Source: Isoetes taiwanensis (Eukaryota > Streptophyta > Lycopodiopsida > Isoetales > Isoetaceae). Taken from it: a stretch of DNA of 64,000 nt. Positions 31,401-44,183 of this stretch are shown here, piece by piece. The number at the start of each line of letters is the position of its first letter. Position 1 is the stretch's first letter. The notes under the pieces were generated by a model. The model worked only from the letters and a program-made list of their open reading frames with translations, was not told the DNA's origin and searched no databases. Both the position numbers and the translations under genes were made by a program. Location: assembly GCA_021234155.1 (NCBI GenBank), contig JAJEKV010000056.1, positions 8,172,575 to 8,236,574 on the forward strand, written 5' to 3'.

Positions 31401-33800
31401 TAGTTTAGAGCAATTAATTATTTTCTACTCTATTCGCTTTAATTGTGGTTTAGTACGGATTTAATTCCCTATTCATAATATAAAGTGTAATAAATAGACA
31501 AATCCATTGCTTTGTTAAAATAGCACAATACAATATATTATCTCGCTAGTTACATACACCATCTAGTATGCCTTCCCACTACTTACAAGATCAATTGCAA
31601 ACCAACCAACAATATTAAGTACCAAGTGAGTTGATATTGTTGTGTTTGAAGCCTGTCCTAATATGGTACTTTTCCATTTTAAATGTTTTATGATGCTTTT
31701 TAAGCAAAGGGAACTCCAAAAATATCTTCAGAATTTAAAAATGTTATGGTTGTCCATTCTTATTATGAAACATTCCCATTCCTATTTTGAATTTTTGTGT
31801 TCCCATTCTCTATCTGTCTAGAAAAACTATGATGCACATGAAGGGGAAGGAATATGACTGTTGGCAATAAATGAAAGTCATTTGACATGGTCATTTAATA
31901 GTGCATTCTTGTCGTAATTACCATTCTTTTGATAAATCCGTTGGATATTTTATTGATTGGTTGTCAACTTAATTCATGGTCTGCTAATAATAGTTTAAAG
32001 ATTTTATAACATTGCTATAAGTGTGTTCATGTTGCTGAAATATTCAGGCAGTAACTTCTCTCCTTGGTGTGTTCCATGAGAACATTGTGCAAAGCTCAAA
32101 TGCATCATCACTGTTCATGCATCATTTTGTTACTCAAAAAGCCTTTATTATTCTCCATCTCTTGCGGTAAGACCTTAAATTGTTATACCCAAGTTCATGG
32201 TTCAATGCCTCGTTATGAAAGTGGCCATGAATCGTTGTAAGCTGGTGGGGGAAGGACCCACTTTAGCAATGTACAGTGGTGAGGGCAGGACCTATCTAGG
32301 TGTGTTGTGAAAGTGTCCCATAAACTACGGCTTCCAGGACCTATCTAGGTGTGTTGTGAAAGTGTCCCATAAACTACGGCTTCCAGTGGACATTGAAATC
32401 TCATCATCATCATCATGCCAAAAAGATTTTATTTACAATTGCCATTTTTCTAATTTTCTCATTGAACCTCTTGAAGGTATCATCTTTTCTCAACCATGGC
32501 CTTGAACAGAATGTCCTGGAAGAATCTCGTAGTAACTGAGTTGTTGCATTAACCTCAACTATCTAATTGCTCATCAAGGAGTAAGCTCAATTATTTGATT
32601 CGTTATTTAGTCCTAGATAACCTGATCGTAACATTAACGGAGGGGCAATTACTTGAATTGATAGGGTTAGATTATGAAACTATAATGGTTACTTGGTGAG
32701 GCTTGTTGAGTTCATGCAGCCAGTTGTAGGTGCCATATATTAAATGTCGCGTGGACGTAACACCTGCCCCATGCCTATTAAGATTGTGGAATGTCTGTTA
32801 GTATGCCTGGTAAGGCCATGTTTGGGTCAGGCATAATGTCCTCATGAGCACCAAATATCGTTTCCATAGGGTGGTGTAGGATGCACCAAATACCGCTTCC
32901 ATGAGGTACTTATTAGGCTGGGTTCACATGCACCTTCACGACCCTCACCATCACGTAAAAAGGCTCACCATTTTACGCCCACCATCGCCCACCATTTGCA
33001 CTGGGCAAAACAGGCCCCCTCTCCGGCAATGGTTGCATGTGAACCGGCCCGTAGCACTTTTTCAAGCCGCCAATCTTTGCTGCCCTAACTGCTAAGTAGC
33101 AACAAGAGCTAAGTATTTGTGGATGTAATCTCTACTTTTGGAACTTAAATTTTAAAATCTTGGTATTATCTACCCAACGCCATGTTTAACATCGGACATC
33201 GTCATGTTTAAACCAGCTTAAACTGTGGTTTTAACATGCCTCTAGGGCAGATATGCCAATGATATGCCCACGGTTTAAACATGACCGAGTTTGATATTTA
33301 CGCATTATTTACTTTCAATTTACAAGCTTAACAAAAGAACAATACTTGAAAAAGTCTTGGTTATCAGGTTGACCACATTTCGGATATTGGAATTTGACCC
33401 CTGAAACTATAGGTTGTACAAAGATGTTTGCTTAATATTATGGAGTAAATTCACCTGAACACCAACCTTCCACCATCCCAAAAGATATGACAAAACATAA
33501 AAAGGCAATAATTCGTTCACTTTTGTTATATAAGAGCAAGTCTGATGCAATATAAAAGTAGATCAAATACAAAGAATTCTGGGCAAGTGGATAGACAAAT
33601 GTAATTCCACCAGCTTTACATTACACATCTATGTTTACATATGCGCTGTGAGACATTTCCTAGGTCCTAAAGGCATGTTATATAATTCCAAAGCGCTCCT
33701 CTACTGGTTGATAGCTACCAGCCATTTAGAACCCCAAACTGCTTGCCACCAAATATGTGCAGTTAAATAGTCTACAGCTTGAGTAATTTGCAGTTTACAA
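31400..33800. other. Non-coding sequence with small repeats
   Basis: No gene recognised. It holds a perfect 49-bp tandem duplication (32287-32335 and 32336-32384) and a possible MITE of about 135 bp (32916-33050) with terminal GGTTCACATGCA/TGCATGTGAACC. There is also a 14-bp inverted repeat GTCATGTTTAAACC (33201-33214) with GGTTTAAACATGAC (33272-33285). Confidence 0.6.
32287..32384. repeat. Perfect 49-bp tandem duplication
   Basis: Two identical units starting AGGACCTATCTAGG at 32287 and 32336. Confidence 0.95.
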
Positions 33801-33828
33801 CTTTTCTGTATATAGGTTCTAAGAAAGA

Positions 33829-35550
33829 TCAAACTCTGCCATTTTCAAAAAATGAGGATAAAGGTATCGGCCCATGGTTTTCCTGGTCACTCCCGCTGCT
33901 GCTGCTGCTGCTAGGCGATGTATCTGAATCCTTTTTCCTTTTTTTGTGCTTTCTTTCCTTCTTTGACTTGCGTCTGTCCTTCTTTGGCGATGCATCATCA
34001 GCGCTGCTAGAACTATCATCAGTATCAGACTCGCTCTTTCGATGCCTTTTCTCAGACTTCTGTAAAAAAGGTGTTAGATCAGAAGGGACCAGAAATCATT
34101 CACACAATCATTCAATAGCATATTACCTTCTTTTTACTGCTACGCTTGTCTTTCTCTTTGTTCTTTTCCTTCTTTACTGATCCCCAAATGTAACGTTAAG
34201 ATATTGGCATAACATGCTTAAAAGATACTCAGGAATCCCACAATAAATAAAAACAAACTCCACGGCACTACCTCTCTTTGATTTGTCCTTTTTTCCGGTA
34301 TGGTTGCGCCCACGGGAAAGTTTAAATGCACGTTCAGCATCCAACTGTGCTCTGTATTCCCTCATCAATTTTGCTTCGCTATCTTCAAGCTCATTCTTTC
34401 GCTTTGCCTCTTCCTAGGTTCAAAATTGATGAAAGGAAAGCTTACATACAAAGATCCCAACCATGGTGATAGGGGAACCTCAAAAAAAAAAAATGGCAAA
34501 CCTTCTGCCTCTTCTTATACTCTTCCCAAGTAATCGTATGAGATGTTTGAAGGCTAGCCAAACGAGCAGCATGCCACTCTGGTGAATGAAAAGATCCATC
34601 CATCTGTGCATCTCCTTGTCAATAAATGTTCACGGGATAACTTCCATAGGAAACACTACAAACAAGGAATGGAAAAAAAAAATACTATAAACAAGACAAA
34701 ACAGTACCTCACTTACTATATGACACTTTTGTGAAAGACTGTTGCAGCCATTCCGGCCAAACAAAGAGGCAATAAGTTTGCACATTACATCACTAGGTGC
34801 TTAAATTTCAAGGAAATTGATAGCCAGGAATACAAACACTTTTTTAATGCCTACGCATGTTATTATATTCTGCTAAGTTTCTTGCCCCAACTTTATTGCA
34901 CAAACTTCAAATCATATGGCCTTCAGTTGCGCCATATATTGATTCCCATTTTCACCTGACTCTTCCACCAAGTTAAATTCATGCTACTAATTTTAATCAA
35001 AGCTAATGGTCCCATATTCCATACTAATTTGAAACTCCTTACACAATCCACCAGTGTTGATAGTTATTTTACTCTATCAATTGCATAAGATGGTATGATA
35101 TAATCATAACACTGATGTGTGCTTTATCTCTAGATTGGCCCACTGCTTGCTGGATGTAAATAGCAGCCCAAAGCATAATAGTGAAGAAAAAGAACAAAGC
35201 TCTGTCTTAAATAAAAGAAATTTGCCCAGCGAGGTAGATATGGGATTCCATTTTCAGATTGGGAAACATTTCTTAAAATTATAAAATCTACCAGATCTGA
35301 TCTGTTCTAATTTTAGGGCAGTCTACTGTTTTGTTCGTTCAGTCCAGGATGTATGGTGCAGTCTTTATGTCATGTCGGATTAATCACAACTTCTATAAAT
35401 ATTAAGCAAGGAGCAGACCAATGCAAACAGAATGAAACAATAGTATGAAAGGGGACACACCATTCCGTCTTCGACATCATCGAGCACGCCCCCGGCGTGC
35501 GAAGACATCTTCGCTCTTTGCATTGCCTTGTACGCCTGATTTTTCCCCAT
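33829..35550 (-). CDS. Conserved plant Lys/Ser-rich nuclear protein, five exons, intact
   Basis: Minus-strand exons 35550-35461, 34603-34502, 34413-34272, 34176-34127 and 34059-33829 join in phase. Every intron has GT-AG ends, giving a 204-residue protein with no internal stop. The start MGKNQAYKAMQRAKM and the block DGSFHSPEWHAARLASLQTS are features I recognise from land-plant proteins of this type. WEEYKKRQKEEEAKRK and MREYRAQLDAERAFKLSRGR form a helical middle. The C-terminus is a Lys/Arg/Ser/Asp-rich tail with a six-Ser run, like splicing-associated proteins. Function is not established; a nuclear, RNA-related role is inferred from composition (FAM133-like). Long introns 1-4 and clean splice sites argue it is expressed. 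It is the only clearly intact host gene here. Confidence 0.88.
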
Positions 35551-35996
35551 GGCTTCTAAGCCGCTTCACGAAAACTAATAAAATGTACAGACCTAAGTAT
35601 GGTTACGCAAGGCAGGCATGGCAATTACTGCCCAACAGAAGAAAAGCAGGAGAGCAGGCGGTCCTTTGATGCTGTGTGAGAGAACGAACTGTGTGAATGT
35701 TCCATCGCCATCGCCATAGCCATGTCCGGTGGTGCCATGGCCTTGGCCTTGTAGCTTGAGAAGTTAAGCTTTCCCGCATGTTAGGACACCATCATGACCT
35801 ATAGTTAAGGGAACCGTTAATTATTAGGGTTGCTTAGACATTTCGGTCATGACATGGCTCCTACGTGGCATTCCACGTAGATCAACACTAGAATGTAACG
35901 TCATCCATATGGTTCAATAGACCACTCGAGTGGATATTAAAATTTTGTTGTTTTTTTCGTCATTTTTATATGGCAGATGGTTGACAAGGCTCGTAA
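35551..35996 (-). promoter_or_regulatory. Probable promoter and 5' UTR region of the five-exon gene
   Basis: It lies upstream (minus sense) of the ATG at 35550. A hairpin CTACGTGG/CCACGTAG occupies about 35862-35881, giving two ACGT cores of the kind bound by plant bZIP factors. No TATA box was assigned. Confidence 0.35.
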
Positions 35997-36440
35997 TTTT
36001 TTTTAGGAGAAAAGCAAAAAGTTTATTAATCCGATATAAAAAGTACAGAATGTACATGTCTCATCTAACTGTGTAAGCACAAGAAGATGCCACAGTAATA
36101 CGAGCCTGAAGCACAATGTACTTAGAATAGGAGACTAATGATAAGAACCAATTTGAAGATATTGAATCAAAATATGTTCCCTCACTTCTGGCTTAAGGGA
36201 GGAACACTCGTAAGCCATATGGAATTGCGTCTCCGGAAGGCTACAATCACGCCATAGCATGTTTCAGCCTATCTGCAAAGTGTGCACAGGAGGGGCGGAT
36301 GGAGTGGACTACCCTAGCCATTGTTCTATGCCAACCAACGCCATTGTTATGATTCTGTCTGATGTTTCTCTGGAGGCCCTGACTGTCAGCTGATTCCCAT
36401 GAGTCTGAGCCGGGGTAGAGCCCATATTCATGATGCATTT
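35997..36440 (-). mobile_element. Probable LINE 3' tail
   Basis: On the minus strand it ends with TATATCGGATTAATAAAC, a short pyrimidine stretch and eight A (T on plus, 35997-36004), the arrangement of plant LINE 3' ends. Upstream ORF remnants (for example CAHFADRLKHAMA) are too short to prove it. Confidence 0.4.
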
Positions 36441-39400
36441 CTTTTGATATGTTAGTGTTTCATTGCGTTCATATTGATGGTGATGGGCCACTCTTCGTGG
36501 TGGTATCTTCTTTTTTATTTTTGGATGTGGTTGGGTTCCGTGCCCGGGAACGCCGCATCTTACGCCGCATGCGGCGTTCCCTTCCCCTCTTGCGGGACGC
36601 GCGTTGCCAGCATTGAATGCCTAATTCGAACTTGCCTAAAGACTTTCTGCTACCTAGGAATTTTGGATACGAATTCTTACCCTGCTGAGTGCTCTTCTAT
36701 TTGGTCGCTCAGGCTTGAGCTGGTTCGTGTACCTCGTTGAGCATTTGAAATGGTAAAGCCGTGATAGAATGATGAATCGTTATGCAAAATGCCCAAGTCC
36801 TCTTACAACATAAGCCTCTGCCAGGATCGACACGGATCAACACATACGTGGGTTTTCCACGATCGTATTACTGTGTGATCCAACTCTTTCTCGATATTTC
36901 TTAAGACCTGGTTTTGCATTGCTTAGTGCGCTCCAGTTCTTTCTACCATAGCAAAAACAATGGACACTCATTGAATACTGAGGTACTGGTTTTCCCTTAA
37001 AAGATGCTGTTGTGTTTTAAGTAATCGAGCCCAACAGAGGCATGCTCAGTTTATTGTGCTTTCGGCTTTTGGCCATCTTTGGCCTCAAACTGGCGACTTC
37101 CGGGTTGCTTTAGCATGGGGCCATATATTGGGGCTGAAGCATTCATGCAAGGTGAGGCAACACATTTTCTATCCCCCACAACCACCCCCAAATGTTACGC
37201 AAATGTCTAAGCAAGTATAAATGTCCCCATAGCAATGTACCAAACATGCAAAGACTGCTTATCCAAGACCAGCATTCTCTGGTTTCTAACTCGAATGTAA
37301 AAAATGTTGGTTATCAATATGTGTTCCTTTAAATCCCGAAATGGTCAATGCATGTTATATTAATAAGATTTCCTTTCATTTGTGCAGGAACTAGGAGCAC
37401 CTACTGTATGTTTTGCAGGTATGAAGGTTATGCATGTGCTTAACATTGGGAAAGTTGTCATTGTAGGGATTACTGGACTTCTAATCTTCATTGAGTTATG
37501 AGGTTTGTATTAACAACCTTCTCTCCCCTGAGATATAAAATGTATTTTTATTGTTCTCGTGCCCAGTGCCATTTTGTCCAAATGCTTTTGTTCCATCGGG
37601 TCATCTCACTAGAATGCACTCTTAAGTGTTGCATATATTATATATCCATTATATTCGTGCATATACATGTCAAGCGTGGTAAGCTCTATATCAAGAGAGA
37701 AACTGTTTCATCCCCCGATTTATTATCTACATTATCAATATTATCATGTAATTGTTAAATTGATTGTTGAGGAGAGACAACACCAAGCTTTCAAATCGGC
37801 TTCATTTTTAGGCATTCGATTATGCACTAGGCCATGCACTCTTCTCAAATTTCTCTCTTTCTTTTTTGTCTTCTTGAGGCATTGTCCTAGCTTTGCAAAA
37901 TCGTTTACTCTTTTAGACAGAGGTAAACTTCTTGACCCATAAAATGTCATTTTCTTCTTCTTATTCTTCTCAATTACTTTGGTTGTTGGTATAATTATAT
38001 ATTGGGAACTCAATATAATCTGTTCTTCTTTGTATTTGATATTCCGTATGTGTTGCATGAGGTCTAGGTCTATTGCGATAGTCCATCTTTTTAAGGTATA
38101 TCCATCTATCACGCGTGCATGTACATTAGAAGTTGAATGTCCAATGCGGCTTTGCATTTAGCTTAATAAGCTTTGACCATAAAGGTATATAGATCTGCCT
38201 CCTTTTTTGAACTTTCCATAGCAAGCCACTAGATTGGAAATTTGGTATGTTGTCTCCAAACATTAATGACAAATCTGTTATGAGACCTTTTGGGTCTATG
38301 AATCAACTACCCCCGCATTATGGTGACTTACCCTTTGAGTCTATAAATGAAATACTCGCATAGATATGTCTCGCATATCGTGCTTTACAATTTCTTTGTT
38401 TCTTTTTGCAGCCAACTCTTCAATTGTGCAAGGAATGAAATTGACATTGACACGCTTGCAAATATATGTTGCAAATGCAACAAAGTCCAAATTTCCACGC
38501 TTATATTTAGTTGAAACATGCCCGATATAATGGATCTCCTTTTTCATAGCAGACGTCCAAATATTTGGATCCCTTTTGGATAAATGTAGCAAGGAAATCA
38601 TGTGCCACTCTATCAAATTGAAAGCTGATTGAAAAGAGGTTAGTCAGAACCAACTTTGACGTCAGAATGCATTCAAGTTGACATTACCATGCATTATAGT
38701 CATAATCCGGCTAAATCCTCGATGCAACAACCGACCGCAACCCTAGGGTTTTGGTAGGACGCTAAGTCTTTGTGGAACACCGGCACTACAACTTAATTAG
38801 ATAATCCCCGCCACGAGAATTTCTTGAAAAGCTATGTCTCGCACATGAGGCAAGGTTATATTTCCAAATTAGAAATACAAGAGACCCCATGTAGCCTCTC
38901 CTAAGAGCATGAAATATTTGTGTCGTTCCCCTCCTTGCCTTTGTGTATTTAAATTATGGCTAGCTAGAGCAATAGCCTACTGCAGCTGCATCTGCTCTAC
39001 ATTCTTAAAATCTGCCTCTGATCTTTGAGTTTTCCACAATCATTTACATCTAATGCTTATGACATTTTTGCACATCTTTTGACTGTAGCAATAAGCTGTT
39101 TTATTCTCTTCTTTTGGTTTATCCATTTATCCGTTATTCCATTTCTCTTTCTTGGTGCATTATCGGAATGTTTTTTATGTCTATATTTTCAACCAAGACT
39201 GAATATTCCTTTTGCGGCACCTGACTCCTGTAATGGCTATTGTAATTGTGGGGTTCTCTTTAGTTTTTGAACTATGTGGTAATATCCCATTTAATATATT
39301 TTCACACTCCTCACCACATATTGGGAGCTTCATGCTTAGGCTTCTGGGTGCTTTCTTGGCATTTTCTTCATGGGAAGGGACTATTCCAATAATCCTACAC

Positions 39401-41990
39401 AGGTGATCCATTTCCTTTCTTGCTGCTGACAGGTTTTGCATGGATATGTAGTACTGATTTTGGAAACAAGTGCAGTGACAATAACTTTTGTGCACGTGGT
39501 GAAAGTAGTCATCGTAATTGTGAGTGTTTCATACCATACTGCACACCGTCATATGACTTGAAATAGAATATGTGAGGCCTTGACAATTCAAGACAGCAGG
39601 CTAACTGTTGTATCTAGCCCAATAGTAACTAATTTCAAGGGTTTGTGTTTGTTCCATGACTAGCTGGGTTTTTTAATCTTGAAACACATGATGCTATCCA
39701 AGCAGTTAAATCTGCCTTCTTAGTTATCTATTTTCTTAGAACCAGTGTTAGAACTCACCCAGAAGTTGGACTTGAACAGAATGAAAGTTATGCTTCCAGG
39801 GGCAGTTTCATCTGTTGGGCATTATGCAAATATTCTGCTGCGATTGTTAGCTGCATTGTTTCCCTAGCTGCATTTTTTATCACGGAAAAAGTTACAGTTT
39901 TGTTATGTTTTAGTCTCTTAAACTGCAATACTTAATCAAGAACTAGAGCTCATCATGTTTTTGAGATTGCTTCTTTACATCCATAGTCACAACAAACAAG
40001 TTGAATGTCCTTGCTTTCATAAAAAACAAGCAAGTTGTTAGGATCTATGTTGAATCCCAATTGATTCATATCATCCATTCGATAAATTTTACACAGGTTC
40101 ATTTCCTAGAGACTAAAATGGTCTCCATTTGTCTTGACAGGTATTCTCAAGGGTATTAGTTCTTGGATGTGCCGTGGATACATGGTATTGTATTCCCACT
40201 GTAATAATTTGTAATGATACATGCTACTGCTGATGCACATGTGCACATATGGACCTGCTGGTGGTGTTTATATCGGAGCTGGAGGTAATCAGCAGGACTA
40301 CCCATAATCTGGAAATATGCACACATGTAGTTATTTTTACAGGGCAAAGTCTATAAGTCTTATTCGTCCTATTTTTTTGCTGGATTTTTTTGTCTTAAAA
40401 AATGCTTCTGCTTTTTTACAGGCACATGCATTTTATCCATGGCACATGCGCTCCTGATCATATGTATAGAGATTACATGCGAAAATGAGTCCACATAGAA
40501 GGATTTGCAGTCAAATCCACCAAACATGTATTCAATTGGTAAGATTTCTCAACTAGGGTGCTAAACTTAAAGTTAAAAGCTATAATCTTTTGCTGCATGT
40601 TCTTTTCTTATTTCAATGTTTTGTTAAGCTGGCTCATGTGTTTCAATATATAGGAGTTGAATGAGGTTGGTATCCTTCACGATTGAAAAAATAACTGGAA
40701 ATATATATCTTGATGTGAATATCTAATCTGACAATGCGCCTAATAGTTTTGTGATCATTGATCTGTTATAACAGGGCAGCTTGAGCCTTTTGGGTTCAAC
40801 TTGAGCTTTTTGAGTTATTCTTTTTGCCTGTGCCTATGTTTTTTATTATGCTTTCTATGTATAACATGAATGGCAGATACGAAGGTAAAATTCTACTACA
40901 GTTATTAAGAGGTATGCCTTTTGCTGATGCAATGGATGCTTTGTCTTCCATGCACAACAGCAGCTCAGGCATACATGGAATTCTCGCAACATCTAATCAG
41001 AGCAGCTGGGTGAACATTTCATCTTACAGTTCAGCTGGTCAGATTAATTTCCCCCGTTACTAAAAATGTATGAATTACTATTCCAGAAAAATTCCAGAAA
41101 AATATCTTACCACTAAATGTTCATTTTTTCCATGAATGTGCAAGTAATTTACAAGGGGGATTGCAATCCCAAGCTTGAACAGTGCTTACTCTTAGATCCC
41201 CAAGTTGGAAGACCACACTCTGCAACAAAGGGAAGACTTCTATCCATTCTCTATTTGGCGAGAACTTCCAGTTTGCTCATGGAGTTGCCAATTTATGCTT
41301 ATGCAGGGGATATGCGGTGCAATGATTGCAGGGTATCTTCAAGGGGAAGATTATGTTGGCTGTAAAGTGATTTGACAATGCATAGCTATAGTGTTTTATC
41401 AAACAATGTTGTATTTCTCATGACGAACATTTGTGCAAGTCTACACGAGGGAGAATGACGAGTTAACACTGAAGAAAAATGTGGTCATGCAGAAGGCGAA
41501 GTTATAAATGACGGCATGGTATAAAACACATTTTGGTTGTACTCAATATCGCTGCACCTTGAGCAAGCTTAGTTTCCAGATGTTTCAAAGTCTTGGTTTG
41601 CTTTGATAAAGTATGTACGGTTAAGGATCTTTTCTATATTCTCCATGTTTATGGAGTTAGCAAACTTGCTGGTTATTATTTCTTGCTTCAGGCCTCATGG
41701 TTGATATTCAAAACTTCCCGGTTAAGTTAATTGTAGAATACCTACCCCCACCATCAATCTTAACACCAGATATAAAATAGTTTATGAAAAATTAAATTAA
41801 ATAGTTTATAAAAAGCGTTGTCTAAAGTGTGAACTCAAAAGTAAATTGGGTCGTTGCCTAAAGTAAGCAACAAAATTTGTTATGTTTGAAGTTAATACAT
41901 TAATGTAATACCTTAATGTGTACCAATTTAGATTAATGTGTACCAATTTAGAGAATCAATTATGTTACACATGACCACAACTAATGTCCA
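36440..41990. other. Non-coding or unrecognised sequence
   Basis: AT-rich, with short ORFs only. The longest are 37744-38157 (minus, 137 codons, Lys-rich) and 38341-38616 (minus, 91 codons, KEIHYIGHVSTKYKRGNLDF). They have no motif I can place. Exon-like scraps occur at 40870-41060 and 41290-41365 (plus), but I could not link them into a gene. The right edge leads into the Helitron end at 42048. Confidence 0.4.
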
Positions 41991-42018
41991 TAAATACATT
42001 CTGCACATCTGCGGCTAA

Positions 42019-42048
42019 TGCCCGGCATCGCCGGGCACACGTTTCTAG
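42019..42048 (+). mobile_element. Helitron-type 3' terminus
   Basis: A hairpin TGCCCGGC-ATC-GCCGGGCA (42019-42037) is followed by seven bases and CTAG (42045-42048), then T. Hairpin plus CTRR before a T is the 3' end signature of Helitrons. The 5' TC end was not found, so its length is unknown. Confidence 0.65.
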
Positions 42049-42060
42049 TAATATTTATTG

Positions 42061-42282
42061 TGTTGTTGCCAGGTGCTAACCTTGTATGTACGCTTCCGCT
42101 ATTAGGATTCCCATCGAAGGCATGGGACGAATGACACCTCCGTGCCCTTCACCCGGACACTTGCCATCCCAAGTGGTCCGAGTCAGACGGAGGGCCTTTC
42201 TATGGTGGTATTGTCGCCGTAGAAGAGGGGATTTCCCGTATGTATATGATGGGAGCATCGTATAGGTCCGGGGAGCGTCACA
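42061..42282 (+). repeat. LTR-like segment upstream of the H3-fusion ORF
   Basis: It begins TGTTGTTGCC and ends ...GCGTCACA one base before a primer site, so it could be a short LTR (222 bp). The left edge is a guess, since no second copy exists in the window. It might equally be the inner part of a longer LTR. Confidence 0.4.
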
Positions 42283-42283
42283 A

Positions 42284-42295
42284 TGGTATCAGAGC
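42284..42295 (+). promoter_or_regulatory. Primer-binding site (initiator tRNA-Met) before the H3-fusion ORF
   Basis: TGGTATCAGAGC, identical to the primer sites of the copia element and the gypsy remnant in this window. A 660-nt leader with a T-rich run (42731-42742) follows before the ORF. Confidence 0.8.
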
Positions 42296-42956
42296 ATGAT
42301 TTTGGTGGACCAGATCATTGCACTGGCCATGTTCTAACTCGATAGAACGTTAAGTGGTTGGGGACCTTAACATAGGAATATTTTTTTTCTAGAGCCTTGT
42401 AGTTAGTTGCTTGAGGCCAAAAATGTTGCTAATAGGTAGTAGTGGAAAAATTTTGAGGTATAAAGGTAAATATTATGTGCAGTTTGGACAGGGCAGGGTC
42501 CCTTATTTCAAAATGCCATAACTTTCTCTAGGAAGCTCAGAATCGAAAAATTCTTGTTCCATTGCGTCGGAGACCCTCGAATTAGCTTGGAACACCCTTT
42601 GTATGGCTCAAAATGGCAAAAATATGACAGGAAAACCAAAATCGGCAGACTTGAGGAAATTTCAATTTCTTTTTCGATTTAAAACGCGAAAATCCTCGAG
42701 TGCGCCAGTTTGACCCGGGGCGTTGACTTTTTTTTTTTTTTTATATATTTATAATTTAGGGAGGCGGAACTAGTTTCGGACGTTTTTTTAGGGTTTTCTA
42801 ACATTTCTTTGCCGTGTTTCGCCCTCCACGCCGACCTCCGCCCGCCATAGCCGCCGGACTTGTCCGTACCACCCTCATCTGCAAACCTTCCTCTGTTTTG
42901 CCATAGCCACCCTTGTTGCAGCCTTTAGTCACTTGCACTGCTCCACTTGTTAGGAG

Positions 42957-44183
42957 ATGGCGCGCACAAAGGGGACTAAGTGTTTTGCTAGCTGTAATAT
43001 TTCTCAACTCTTCGTCGCGCTTGGGGATGAAATTGGTGACATGGACGAAGGCCCTGAGAAGGTCGAGCTCCTCCTCGAACAGCTTGTGCTAAGGTTTATT
43101 GAGGGCGACCGCATACCATACCCTGTTTTCCACCTTACTGAGAGATTCTTGTTTAAGCTCAACGCCGAAGGACAGACTTATACCCTGGTAGAACAGGAGG
43201 ATGAAGTTCTGACTTTAGTCAAGTATTACCCCGCAGATATGGCCCAAGAAGCTGCGGATGCCGAGGCTCAGCGGGAAGCCGCACGGATAATGGCGATGGC
43301 TCATGAGGAAGATCTCCAACAAATAGCACGTGCAGACCCGGCTGTCAGGGGTCAAGAATACCAGTACTTGGGACGAGGAAGAGCTATGTGTCGGGGCCTC
43401 AATTTTGTGATACCCCCGTATTATTATGATGAGGACGCCCAGATCTTCATCTGGGAAGATGTTTCTCCATCATTTCCACAGGAGGATCTGCAGGACATCG
43501 AGCTTGATATGGCGGCCCGACCTGACCGATATATTGCAGAGATTCGTAGAAGGACAGCAGTACGCCTACTACGAGAGCAGCATGCGGAGCAGCAGGCAGC
43601 TCGGCTAGCCGAGGAGCAGGCTAGGCAGGCTGCTGAGGAGGCTACAAAACTTGCAGCGGAGGCTGACACTTGGGTTGAGGAGCCCGCTGACCGCTTCATC
43701 CGGTGGAAACGGAAGACCACTAATCCGACACGCTTGGGGCCACAATACAAGACCCGACTCCAAGCGATCGGCGGGGTAGCAAAGAAGAAGGGAGATACCA
43801 GAGGGGAGGCCTTAGTCGAGCGGGCTCGCCACCCAGCCACAGGGGGGAAATCACTTTCCCTTATTCACCCACCCCGTCCGAGAAAACCCCACCGATTTAA
43901 ACCTGGGACAGTGGCCTTGCGGGAAAAACGCAAGTATCAGAAGACCACGGAGCTCCTCATTAGGAAGCTGCCATTCCAGCGCCTTGTTCGGGAGCTTGCG
44001 CAGGAGTTTAAGACCGATCTTCGGTTTCAGACTCATGCCATCCTTGCCCTACAGGAAGCTGCTGAGGACTATCTTGTCGCGCTTCTTGGCGACGCAAACC
44101 TTTGCGCCATACATGCCAAGCGCGTGACAATCATGCCAAAGGATCTGGCCTTGGCACGTAGGATACGCGGGGAGAGGCCTTAG
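42957..44183 (+). CDS. Chimeric protein: H3-like N-terminal start, unknown region, complete histone H3 core
   Basis: An uninterrupted 408-codon ORF. Residues 310-408 ([14 protein letters not shown] to the terminal RIRGERP) align to canonical H3 from K37 to its last residue with no insertion or deletion. The alignment includes the alpha-N segment, [34 protein letters not shown] and [15 protein letters not shown]. Equivalents of K56 and K79 and the H3-H3 contact residues Cys110 and His113 remain. The first residues, MARTKGTK, resemble the H3 start MARTKQTA, and PATGG before the core resembles H3 32-35. Between lie about 300 unrelated residues, with an Ala/Glu/Gln-rich helix at about 197-245 ([19 protein letters not shown]). 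There are no introns. Loop 1 lacks the insertion of centromeric CENH3. Retroelement-like leader and A-run suggest it is, or was copied from, a retroelement ORF. Confidence 0.9.
   Translation: MARTKGTKCFASCNISQLFVALGDEIGDMDEGPEKVELLLEQLVLRFIEGDRIPYPVFHLTERFLFKLNAEGQTYTLVEQEDEVLTLVKYYPADMAQEAADAEAQREAARIMAMAHEEDLQQIARADPAVRGQEYQYLGRGRAMCRGLNFVIPPYYYDEDAQIFIWEDVSPSFPQEDLQDIELDMAARPDRYIAEIRRRTAVRLLREQHAEQQAARLAEEQARQAAEEATKLAAEADTWVEEPADRFIRWKRKTTNPTRLGPQYKTRLQAIGGVAKKKGDTRGEALVERARHPATGGKSLSLIHPPRPRKPHRFKPGTVALREKRKYQKTTELLIRKLPFQRLVRELAQEFKTDLRFQTHAILALQEAAEDYLVALLGDANLCAIHAKRVTIMPKDLALARRIRGERP

Noticed and set aside
37744-38157. 137-codon minus-strand ORF as a gene
   Set aside because: Low-complexity Lys-rich parts and no recognisable domain or splice partners. 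It is AT-rich DNA where such ORFs arise by chance.
38341-38616. 91-codon minus-strand ORF with a peptide-like composition
   Set aside because: Suggestive of coding sequence, but I could not connect it to any exon or family.
40824-41365. Exon-like scraps on the plus strand
   Set aside because: Possible acceptors precede them, but no consistent reading frame links them and no family was recognised.
42957-44183. The H3-like ORF as the centromeric H3 (CENH3) of the species
   Set aside because: The core aligns to canonical H3 without the loop 1 insertion and N-terminal helix changes typical of plant CENH3. The [10 protein letters not shown] string alone is not enough.
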